Assembly (NCBI GenBank): GCA_019419485.1
Contig: DXZV01000083.1
Coordinates: 1 to 7,701, forward strand
From: Collinsella sp.
GTDB lineage: Bacteria > Actinomycetota > Coriobacteriia > Coriobacteriales > Coriobacteriaceae
DNA: 7,701 bases
Direction of reading: 5' to 3'
The number at the start of each line of letters is the position of its first letter. Position 1 is the first letter of the stretch. Below, piece after piece: positions 1-5,889 of the stretch. The notes below the pieces were generated by a model, which did not search any database, was not told where the DNA came from, and saw only the letters and a program-made list of their open reading frames with translations. The position numbers and the translations under genes are program-made.

Positions 1-2517
1 CAGGGCGTGCCCACTGCCGACGAGCCCACCGCCGTGGCGTTTCGCGAAGTCGTCGATTTGATTGACAGCCTGCCGCTTGATAAGCAGCAGGTCATCGTTC
101 GCGCCTTTACGAGCTTCTTCCACTTGGCAAACCTGTCGGAGGAGAACTACCGTGTGGCGCAGCTGCGCGAGCGCGAGGCCGGCGCATCGACCGATACCGA
201 GGTCGATCCCGCCAACGAACTCACCGTCGCCTATCACCAGTTGGTAAACGAGATGGGCGTCGAGGGTGCCAATGAGCTGCTCGGCAAGCTCGAGTTCCAC
301 CCTGTCTTTACCGCACATCCCACCGAGGCCCGTCGTAAGGCCGTCGAGGGCAAGATTCGCCGTATCTCCAACCTGCTGGAGGAGCGTCCGCGTTTGGGCG
401 GCTCCGACCTGGTGGAGAACGAGCGCCATATGCTGCAGGAGATCGACGCCCTGGTGCGTACGAGCCCCATCGCGCTCAAGAAGCCCACGCCGGTCGAGGA
501 AGCCGATACCATCATCGACATCTTCGATAACACGCTGTTCGACGTTATCCCCGTCATCTACCGTCGTTTTGACGACTGGGTGCTGGGCGACAAGGCCGGT
601 ACCGTGCCGCCGCTGTGCCCGGCGTTCTTCCATCCCGGCAGCTGGATCGGCTCCGACCGCGACGGCAACCCCAACGTCACCGCCAAGGTGAGCCGCGAAG
701 TCGCCGCCAAGTACTTCACTCACATGGTGCTCAAGCTCGAGGACAAGTGCCGCCGCATCGGCCACAACCTCACGCTCGAGGCCACCTACAGCAAGCCTTC
801 TGCCGAGCTCATTAACCTGTGGAACCATCAGGTCGAGATGAGCCCTCGTTACACGGCCCGCGCCGAGCTGATCTCCGAGCACGAGCCGCATCGCGCCGTC
901 ATGCTCGTCATGGCCGACCGCCTGAACGCCACCGTGCGCCGCATCACCGACACCATGTACCACAGCGCCGACGAGTTCCTGGATGACCTGCGCGTCGTCC
1001 AGCGTTCGCTTGCTGCCTGCGGTGCCGTCCGTGCCGCCTACGGTCCGGTCCAAACCATCATCTGGCAGGTCGAGTCCTTCGGCTTCCATATGGTCGAGAT
1101 GGAGTTCCGTCAGCACTCCGTGGTGCACGCCCGCGCCCTCAAGGATATCCACGAGAACGGTATCCATGGTGACCTGCAGCCCATGACGCGCGAGGTCATC
1201 GACACCTTCCGTGCCATCGGTTCCATCCAAAAGCGCTACGGCAAGAAGATGGCACACCGCTACATCATCTCGTTTACCAAGAGTGCCCAGCATGTGGCCG
1301 ACGTCTTTGAGCTGGCCCACCTGTCCTTCGCACACGAGGAAGACGTTCCCGAGCTCGACGTGATCCCGCTGTTCGAGCAGCTCGAGGACCTCGAGGGCTG
1401 CGTTGACGTGCTCGACCAGATGCTTACGCTGCCCGTGGTGCAAAAGCGCCTTGCCCAGACCAACCGCCGCATGGAGGTCATGCTGGGCTATTCCGACTCT
1501 TCCAAGGATGCCGGTCCTACCACGGCCATGCTCGCGCTGCACTCCGCGCAGGAGCGCATCGCCAAGTGGGCAGAGAAGAACGATATCGACCTGGTGCTCA
1601 TGCACGGTCGCGGCGGTGCCGTGGGCCGTGGCGGCGGCCCGGCCAACAAGGCCGTGCTGGCGCAGCCCAAGGGTTCGGTCAACTGCTTCTTTAAGCTCAC
1701 CGAGCAGGGCGAAGTCATCTTTGCCCGTTACGGCAACCGCACGCTGGCTCAGCGCCATGTTGAGTCCGTTGCCGCCGCAACGCTTTTGCAGTCGGCCCCG
1801 AGTGTCGAGAAGACCAACACCGAGACCACGCAGAAGTTCTGGGATATGGCCGAGAAGCTCAACACTGCAAGCCACGAACGCTATCTGGACCTGCTGAACA
1901 CCGAGGACTTTACACCGTGGTTCTCGACCGTGACGCCGCTGACCGAGGTCGGTCTGCTGCCGATCGGCTCGCGTCCCGCCAAGCGCGGTCTGGGCGCCAA
2001 GTCGCTCGATGACCTGCGTACCATCCCGTGGATCTTCAGCTGGAGCCAGGCGCGCATTAACCTGGCCGCTTGGTACGGTCTGGGCACCGCCTGCGAGCAG
2101 CTTGGCGATCTTGACCAGCTCAAGGCTGCCTACCAGGAGTGGCCGTTCTTCCGCACCTTTATCGACAACATCGAGATGTCGATCGCCAAGACCGACCAGC
2201 GCATCGCCAAGATGTATCTGCACCTGGGCGACCGCCAGGATCTGTCCGAGAAGGTCTTTACCGAGATGCAGCTCACGCGTAAGTGGGTCCTTGCCATCGT
2301 CGGTGACGAGTGGCCGCTGCAGCGCCGTCGCGTGCTCGGCTGCGCCGTCCGTGTACGTAACCCCTACGTCGACGCCCTGTCCATCGCCCAGGTCCGCGCC
2401 CTTCGCGAGGTGCGTATGAACCAGGACGAGATGGCCGAGGAGAAGAAGGCCGAGTACATGAGCCTGATTCTTTCGACTGTGACCGGCGTCTCGGCAGGTT
2501 TGCAGAACACGGGGTAA
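1..2517 (+). CDS. ppc: Phosphoenolpyruvate carboxylase, 5' partial
   Basis: Adds bicarbonate to phosphoenolpyruvate to give oxaloacetate and phosphate in the cytoplasm, refilling the C4 pool. The frame is open to the window edge; the first possible in-window start is GTG at 7, but the family's usual N-terminal helix is missing, so roughly 35-50 residues probably lie upstream. Counting from that GTG (836 codons), I see TAHPTE with the catalytic His104, GSDRDGNPNV at 215-224, GYSDSSKDAG with Lys500, and HGRGGAVGRGG with His533, Arg535 and Arg541. These match E. coli His138, Lys546, His579, Arg581 and Arg587 as I recall them. The protein ends in the conserved NTG. Arg541, Lys728, Arg784 and Asn834 sit where E. 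coli PEPC binds its inhibitor aspartate, so feedback inhibition is plausible. A 127-bp palindrome starts 21 nt after the TAA stop. Identity is certain; only the start is unknown. Confidence 0.97.
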   Translation, partial: QGVPTADEPTAVAFREVVDLIDSLPLDKQQVIVRAFTSFFHLANLSEENYRVAQLREREAGASTDTEVDPANELTVAYHQLVNEMGVEGANELLGKLEFHPVFTAHPTEARRKAVEGKIRRISNLLEERPRLGGSDLVENERHMLQEIDALVRTSPIALKKPTPVEEADTIIDIFDNTLFDVIPVIYRRFDDWVLGDKAGTVPPLCPAFFHPGSWIGSDRDGNPNVTAKVSREVAAKYFTHMVLKLEDKCRRIGHNLTLEATYSKPSAELINLWNHQVEMSPRYTARAELISEHEPHRAVMLVMADRLNATVRRITDTMYHSADEFLDDLRVVQRSLAACGAVRAAYGPVQTIIWQVESFGFHMVEMEFRQHSVVHARALKDIHENGIHGDLQPMTREVIDTFRAIGSIQKRYGKKMAHRYIISFTKSAQHVADVFELAHLSFAHEEDVPELDVIPLFEQLEDLEGCVDVLDQMLTLPVVQKRLAQTNRRMEVMLGYSDSSKDAGPTTAMLALHSAQERIAKWAEKNDIDLVLMHGRGGAVGRGGGPANKAVLAQPKGSVNCFFKLTEQGEVIFARYGNRTLAQRHVESVAAATLLQSAPSVEKTNTETTQKFWDMAEKLNTASHERYLDLLNTEDFTPWFSTVTPLTEVGLLPIGSRPAKRGLGAKSLDDLRTIPWIFSWSQARINLAAWYGLGTACEQLGDLDQLKAAYQEWPFFRTFIDNIEMSIAKTDQRIAKMYLHLGDRQDLSEKVFTEMQLTRKWVLAIVGDEWPLQRRRVLGCAVRVRNPYVDALSIAQVRALREVRMNQDEMAEEKKAEYMSLILSTVTGVSAGLQNTG

Positions 2518-2538
2518 TCGATAGCCCTGTAGTCGTCC

Positions 2539-2665
2539 GGGCCCGCCATCAGTTTACTTTTAGGCACGTCCTCGGACATGCAAGAAGCCCTCGCTGCGCA
2601 CTTCGTGCGGCGAGGGCTTCTTGCGTCCTGCGGAGTGTGCCTAAAAGTAAACTGATGGCGGGCCC
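2539..2665 (+). repeat. 127-bp palindromic element, copy 1
   Basis: A perfect 29-bp inverted repeat (2539-2567 with 2637-2665) encloses a 69-nt core. The core has an inner stem 2580-2594/2610-2624, a tip around 2595-2609 containing CGCAC-TTC-GTGCG, and two strands that do not pair well with each other: GTCCTCGGAC at 2568-2577 and GTCCTGCGGAGT at 2625-2636. Each of these strands can fold into its own mini-hairpin, so a four-way junction is possible. A second copy of identical length and orientation lies at 5066-5192. No U-tract follows the right arm, so it is not a standard intrinsic terminator. It contains no gene: reading frames crossing it are by-products of the repeat. I do not recognise the family. 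It could be a structured 3' UTR RNA, a non-autonomous mobile palindrome, or a protein binding site. The strand is given as that of the upstream gene. Confidence 0.93.
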
Positions 2666-2827
2666 TGCGATGTCCGGTCTTCGGCGGATTACTGGCTGGG
2701 GGAATAATGGTGCGCTCCGCGCGTTTTGGATGGGGTCTGTCCCGGCGGCGCGTTTGGCGCTTCGCGCCGCGCGCCTTATCGATCGGGATTGAGATGCATG
2801 TGGTGCTTCTCGCCTTACGACTGTAGC
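2666..2827. other. Non-coding spacer with GC-rich nested hairpin
   Basis: No convincing gene is present. The first bases, CCTGCG spanning the end of the palindrome arm, are shared with the flank of copy 2, so the repeat may extend slightly here. At 2747-2775 there is a bulged hairpin: GGCGCG (2747-2752) pairs with CGCGCC (2770-2775), and inside it GGCGC (2756-2760) pairs with GCGCC (2764-2768) around a TTC loop. An outer TCCCG (2740-2744) can pair with CGGGA (2784-2788). Nothing following it resembles a U-tract. The function is unknown. Confidence 0.45.
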
Positions 2828-2863
2828 GGCCGCGGTCCCGTTTGGGATCGCGGCCATTTTGTT
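2828..2863 (+). terminator. Rho-independent terminator
   Basis: A 12-bp GC-rich stem (2828-2839 with 2844-2855, one G-U pair, GTTT loop) is followed directly by ATTTTGTT. This is a classical intrinsic terminator reading on the + strand. It lies 310 nt beyond the ppc stop and 120 nt before the larA start, so it should end transcripts coming from ppc or from the palindrome region and insulate larA. On the - strand the flank is not U-rich, so it should act in one direction only. Confidence 0.82.
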
Positions 2864-2982
2864 GTGGGTCAAATATGAACGTTGTGTTAATGAGTCGGTG
2901 GACGGTGGTGTTTTTCGGTGAGCGGCGTATCCTTCCAACGGTTAATCTAGTGTGTCAGTTGAAAGGAAGAGGGCGCTCGTCA
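2864..2982 (+). other. larA: larA leader and probable promoter region
   Basis: This stretch between the terminator and the TTG start of larA must hold the larA promoter if larA is transcribed separately from ppc. The best match I see is weak: TTGTGG at 2862-2867 and GTTAAT at 2886-2891, 18 nt apart. A second GTTAAT occurs at 2941-2946. I found no copy of the inverted repeat seen upstream of larB, so the two lar transcription units are probably not controlled by the same site. No confident -10 can be named. Confidence 0.35.
2962..2973 (+). promoter_or_regulatory. larA: Ribosome binding site deciding the larA TTG start
   Basis: A purine-rich AAAGGAAGAGGG lies just before the TTG at 2983; its last GAGGG is 9 nt from the start codon. 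No in-frame ATG nearby fits: upstream ATGs at 2875 and 2890 would add residues unlike the family, and the next one at 3058 would remove the first conserved strand of the N-terminal domain. Confidence 0.65.
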
Positions 2983-4260
2983 TTGTTTGAATGTGAACTA
3001 CCATTTGACCACAAGACGTTGCATCTGGAGCTCGAGGATAAGAATTTCGCGGGTGTGATGGAAGGTCATCAAAACGAGTTTAAGACTACAAAATCGCAGG
3101 AAGAGCTGGTAGAGGAGTCACTTGCCAACCCTTATGGCTCGCCTTCGCTCGAGGAGCTTTGTGCTGGCAAGAAGGATATCGTCATCATTAGCTCCGATCA
3201 TACGCGTCCCGTTCCCTCGCGTGTGACGATGCCTATTCTGCTGCATCACATCCATTCCGCTGCGCCCGAGGCTCGAGTTCGTATTTTGGTTGCTACGGGT
3301 ATGCACCGTCCGTCGACGCATGAGGAGCTCGTCAACAAGTATAGCGAGGAGATCGTTGCCAACGAGGAAATCGTTATGCACGTCGCGACTGACGACAGCA
3401 TGATGAAAAAGATCGGCACCTTGCCTTCTGGTGGCGAGTGCATCATCAACAAGATTGCCGTCGATTGTGATCTGCTGCTTGCCGAGGGCTTTATTGAGCC
3501 GCACTTCTTTGCCGGTTTCTCTGGTAGCCGCAAGTCCGTTTTGCCTGGCATCGCCAGCTACAAGACCATCATGTACAACCACAACGGTCAGTTTGTGAAC
3601 GATTCCCATTCGCGTGCCGGCAACCTGTGCCACAACCACGTGAGCGAGGACATGTTTGCCGCTGCCGAGATGGCTCACCTTGCCTTTGTGCTCAACGTGG
3701 TGCTTAACGGCAAGCATGAGGTTATCGGCTCCTTTGCAGGCGACATCCATAAGGCACACGAGGCTGGCTGCGAGTTCGTGAAGAGCCTTGCCGGCGTTGA
3801 GCCCGTCGAGTGCGAGATTGCCATTACCACCAACGGCGGCTACCCGCTCGACCAGAACATCTACCAGGCCGTGAAGGGCATGTGCTCTGCCGAGGCCACG
3901 CTTCCCGAGGGCGGCGTGATTATCGATGTCGCCGGTTGTGCCGACGGTCACGGTGGCGAGGGCTTCTATCACAACATCGCCGACAACGATCCTGCGGAGT
4001 TTGAGCGCGCCTGCATCGACCGTCCTAAGGACGAGACCCTGCCCGACCAGTGGACGAGCCAGATTTTCGCCCGCATCCTGGCGCATCACCCTGTGATCAT
4101 GGCTACCGACCTGTGCGATCACCGGATGATCAAGGATATGCACATGACGCCGGTCAACACCCTCGATGAGGCGCTCAAGCTCGCCTTTGAGATGAAGGGT
4201 GCCGATGCCAAGGTGGCCGTCATTCCCGATGGCCTGGGCGTTGTCGTCGCTCAGCACTAG
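2983..4260 (+). CDS. larA: Nickel-dependent lactate racemase family protein LarA
   Basis: Interconverts D- and L-lactate (or a related 2-hydroxy acid) by hydride transfer, using the nickel-pincer nucleotide made by LarB, LarC and LarE. From TTG 2983 the protein is 425 residues, the normal family length. SDHTRP at 71-76 gives Asp72 and Arg75. ATGMHRP at 104-110 gives His108, HFFAGFSGSRK at 174-184 gives His174 and Lys184, and YNH ends at His200. As I remember the L. plantarum enzyme, His108, His174, Lys184 and His200 are exactly its catalytic and nickel or cofactor-bearing residues, so the numbering agrees without an offset; this supports both identity and start. The frame remains open upstream to 2842, but that part overlaps the terminator and does not look like LarA. 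Homologues racemise several 2-hydroxy acids, so lactate itself is inferred from family and the neighbouring channel. It leads a probable two-gene operon. Confidence 0.93.
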   Translation: MFECELPFDHKTLHLELEDKNFAGVMEGHQNEFKTTKSQEELVEESLANPYGSPSLEELCAGKKDIVIISSDHTRPVPSRVTMPILLHHIHSAAPEARVRILVATGMHRPSTHEELVNKYSEEIVANEEIVMHVATDDSMMKKIGTLPSGGECIINKIAVDCDLLLAEGFIEPHFFAGFSGSRKSVLPGIASYKTIMYNHNGQFVNDSHSRAGNLCHNHVSEDMFAAAEMAHLAFVLNVVLNGKHEVIGSFAGDIHKAHEAGCEFVKSLAGVEPVECEIAITTNGGYPLDQNIYQAVKGMCSAEATLPEGGVIIDVAGCADGHGGEGFYHNIADNDPAEFERACIDRPKDETLPDQWTSQIFARILAHHPVIMATDLCDHRMIKDMHMTPVNTLDEALKLAFEMKGADAKVAVIPDGLGVVVAQH

Positions 4261-4309
4261 TACGCGGCCTAAACGAATCGTTTATAACCGACAAGAAAGA
4301 TAAGGTTTT

Positions 4310-5041
4310 ATGCTTACCAAACTCCTCTGCGAATTCGGCGCAACGGCCCTCATGATCATCTTTGGCGTGGGCGTGCACTGCGATACCGTGCTCAAGGGCA
4401 CCAAGTATCAGGGTTCCGGCCATATGTTTGCCATCACCACTTGGTCTTTTGGCATCTCGGTCTGCCTGTTTGTCTTTGGCGGCGCCGTGTGCATGAACCC
4501 GGCTATGGTGCTCGCCCAGTGCATCGTAGGTCTGGTGCCGTGGGGCAGCTGCATTCCCTTCATGATTGCCGATATGCTCGGCGGCTTTGTGGGCGCCGTA
4601 ATCGCTTGGCTTATGTATGCCGATGAGTTCAAGGCTTCCGAGGGCGTCGTCGACCCCATTGCCCAGCGCAACATCTTCTCGACCAACCCCACCACCGAGG
4701 GCACCAACTATGCTCGCAACTTCTTCTGCGAGGCTATCTGCACCTTTGTGTTCATCAGCGCCATCCTTGCTGCCGCTAGCCGCGCTGGTGAGAACGTTCT
4801 GATGCTCGCTATCTGCGTCGGCCTGATCGTTTGGGCCGTTGGCATGGGCATGGGCGGCATCACCGGCTTCGCCATGAACCAGGCACGTGACCTTGGTCCT
4901 CGCATGGCCTATCAGGTGCTGCCGATTAAGAACAAGGCTGACAACAACTGGAAGTATGGTCTGCTTGTTCCTGGTATCGCGCCGTTTGTCGGTGCTGCTG
5001 TGGCCGCGCTGTTTGTGCATGGTTTCTTGGGCATGTTCTAG
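4310..5041 (+). CDS. MIP-family channel, GlpF/LarD-like
   Basis: An integral membrane channel of the aquaporin/glycerol facilitator family, 243 residues, near the family's usual 230-280. Hydrophobic segments are visible at about 8-23, 38-60, 82-103, 138-156, 163-183 and 218-240, the six expected helices. The first pore half-helix has CMNPAM at 61-66. The second has GFAMNQARDLGPRM at 186-199, where the canonical NPA is NQA; Arg193, matching the selectivity-filter arginine, is kept. The ATG at 4310 follows AAGATAAGG closely, and the 49-nt gap after larA suggests one transcript. In L. plantarum the racemase operon carries a MIP channel, LarD, that passes lactic acid. By position this protein probably moves lactate or a similar small uncharged acid, but a glycerol or water channel cannot be excluded. 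A 127-bp palindrome begins 24 nt after its stop. Confidence 0.9.
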   Translation: MLTKLLCEFGATALMIIFGVGVHCDTVLKGTKYQGSGHMFAITTWSFGISVCLFVFGGAVCMNPAMVLAQCIVGLVPWGSCIPFMIADMLGGFVGAVIAWLMYADEFKASEGVVDPIAQRNIFSTNPTTEGTNYARNFFCEAICTFVFISAILAAASRAGENVLMLAICVGLIVWAVGMGMGGITGFAMNQARDLGPRMAYQVLPIKNKADNNWKYGLLVPGIAPFVGAAVAALFVHGFLGMF

Positions 5042-5065
5042 TCCAAGACAATTGATATAACGCCC

Positions 5066-5192
5066 GGGTCCGGCATAGGTTAACTTTCCGCCGCGTCCTC
5101 GGACATGCAAGAAGCTCCCGCTGCGCACTTCGTGCGGCGGGAGCTTCTTGCGTCCTGCGGAGTGCGGCGGAAAGTTAACCTATGCCGGACCC
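5066..5192 (+). repeat. 127-bp palindromic element, copy 2
   Basis: Same architecture, length and orientation as the element at 2539-2665: perfect 29-bp arms (5066-5094 with 5164-5192), a 69-nt core, the same unpaired strands GTCCTCGGAC (5095-5104) and GTCCTGCGGAGT (5152-5163), and the same tip. Nine of the 29 outer base pairs differ from copy 1, as do two inner pairs (5116/5142 and 5118/5140), and all remain Watson-Crick paired. It lies between convergent genes, the channel on + and the TetR gene on -. The near-perfect helix could hinder transcription from both sides, but there is no U-tract to make it a standard terminator. Confidence 0.93.
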
Positions 5193-5347
5193 TGCGGGAA
5201 TCCAGTTGCGTTCGAACAAGCAACCAACATATATATCTGAATTTGGATGTGGTGGGCACTTTGTTGCTAGGCGCTTTGAGGTGCGAGTGACACTTTGGGA
5301 TGCGTGGCGCCTTGGGGTGGGGCGATGCTTTGGGATGAGCTTCTTAC
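5193..5347. other. Non-coding convergent spacer
   Basis: No gene is supported. It contains the 8-bp palindrome GTTCGAAC (5210-5217) flanked by TTGC and GCAA. A promoter-like pair follows on the + strand: TTGCGT at 5206-5211 and an ATATATAT run at 5229-5236. At 5259-5332 there is a loose ladder of CTTTG-type motifs (starts at 5259, 5274, 5293, 5310 as CCTTG, and 5328) spaced 15-19 nt. On the - strand this is the region just downstream of the TetR gene, and I see no hairpin plus U-tract to end that operon. Confidence 0.4.
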
Positions 5348-5887
5348 TTAGTTGAAGAGGGGCTTAATGGCTGATAGGTAGTCTTTGGCTACGTCCTCTT
5401 TTGGGGCTTGGAAGTTGTGCCAGGCCCACCATTGGACCATTCCTACGAAGCTTGAGGCTATGTGGTGTAGTAAAAAACTGCGGTCCATGGTGGCGGCGGG
5501 GCCGTTTGGGTCGGTAGGGACGGTTTCGGCTGCTCGTGACATGATGGCCTTGCGTAAGCAGTCGGCGAAGACGCGTGAGCCGGCGCCGGCTACGAGGGCT
5601 CGAACGCCCTGACGGCGTTCCCAGAGGTTGTTGAGGATATGCTCGACTTGCACGAGTGGGTCGTCGAGCGGCGTACCATCGTCGTCGAGGGCGTGGGTGC
5701 AGATGCCGCTCACGAGCTCGGACAGTAGGCCGTCTTTGCTCTTAAAGAGGCCGTAGAATGTCGCGCGGCCTACGTGGGCGCGCGCGATGATGTCGCCGAC
5801 GGTGATCTTGCCGTAGTCCACTTCGCGTAGCAGCTCGGAGAACGCCGCAACGATGGCAGCGCGGCTTTTTTCTTTGCGGGCATCCAT
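5348..5887 (-). CDS. TetR/AcrR-family transcriptional regulator
   Basis: A 179-residue DNA-binding regulator of typical TetR size. The N-terminal region 8-50 carries the family helix-turn-helix: KITVGDIIARAHVGRATFYGLF at 27-48 holds the recognition helix and the characteristic TFY-x-x-F ending. The C-terminal domain, about 75-175, should bind ligand and dimerise; GMVQWWAW at 149-156 followed by a short acidic stretch recalls the C-terminal domain of DhaS-like TetR proteins. The ATG at 5887 is chosen over the frame's upstream limit at 5935 because it begins with the usual charged N-terminus and lies 2 nt after the larC stop, suggesting translational coupling; no strong ribosome site is visible. 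As last gene of the larB-larC operon it probably controls lactate-racemisation genes, perhaps through the inverted repeat upstream of larB. The effector is unknown. Confidence 0.88.
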   Translation of the reverse strand: MDARKEKSRAAIVAAFSELLREVDYGKITVGDIIARAHVGRATFYGLFKSKDGLLSELVSGICTHALDDDGTPLDDPLVQVEHILNNLWERRQGVRALVAGAGSRVFADCLRKAIMSRAAETVPTDPNGPAATMDRSFLLHHIASSFVGMVQWWAWHNFQAPKEDVAKDYLSAIKPLFN

Positions 5888-5889
5888 GG

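Noticed and set aside
2539..2665. Reading the palindromes as ordinary intrinsic terminators
   Set aside because: Neither copy is followed by a U-tract, the arms are much longer than usual, and a standard terminator exists at 2828-2863.
2539..2665. ERIC element, which is also about 127 bp and palindromic
   Set aside because: The length agrees but I see no match to the ERIC consensus as I know it, and ERIC belongs to gamma-proteobacteria; the agreement in length is taken as chance.
2549..2938. Minus-strand frame of 129 residues and the + strand frame 5105-5290 that share a similar peptide
   Set aside because: The shared peptide comes from the repeated palindrome core, not from a conserved protein; the rest of each frame is unrelated.
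2842..2982. N-terminal extension of LarA to the TTG at 2842
   Set aside because: It overlaps the terminator stem, does not resemble LarA, and would shift the active-site numbering by 47 residues.
3118..4257. Minus-strand open frame of 379 residues opposite larA
   Set aside because: It follows the codon phase of larA, has no recognisable motif and no promoter or ribosome site; long antisense frames are expected in GC-rich coding DNA.
4220..5128. Minus-strand open frame of 302 residues opposite the MIP channel
   Set aside because: Low-complexity His/Ala/Asp-rich product complementary to a membrane protein gene, and its start lies inside the palindrome.
2539..5192. The two palindromes as terminal inverted repeats of a composite mobile element carrying larA and the channel
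   Set aside because: They are in direct orientation, internally palindromic, divergent in their arms, and no transposase or target duplication is visible.
2539..5192. CRISPR array
   Set aside because: Only two copies about 2.4 kb apart, with genes between them and no regular spacers.
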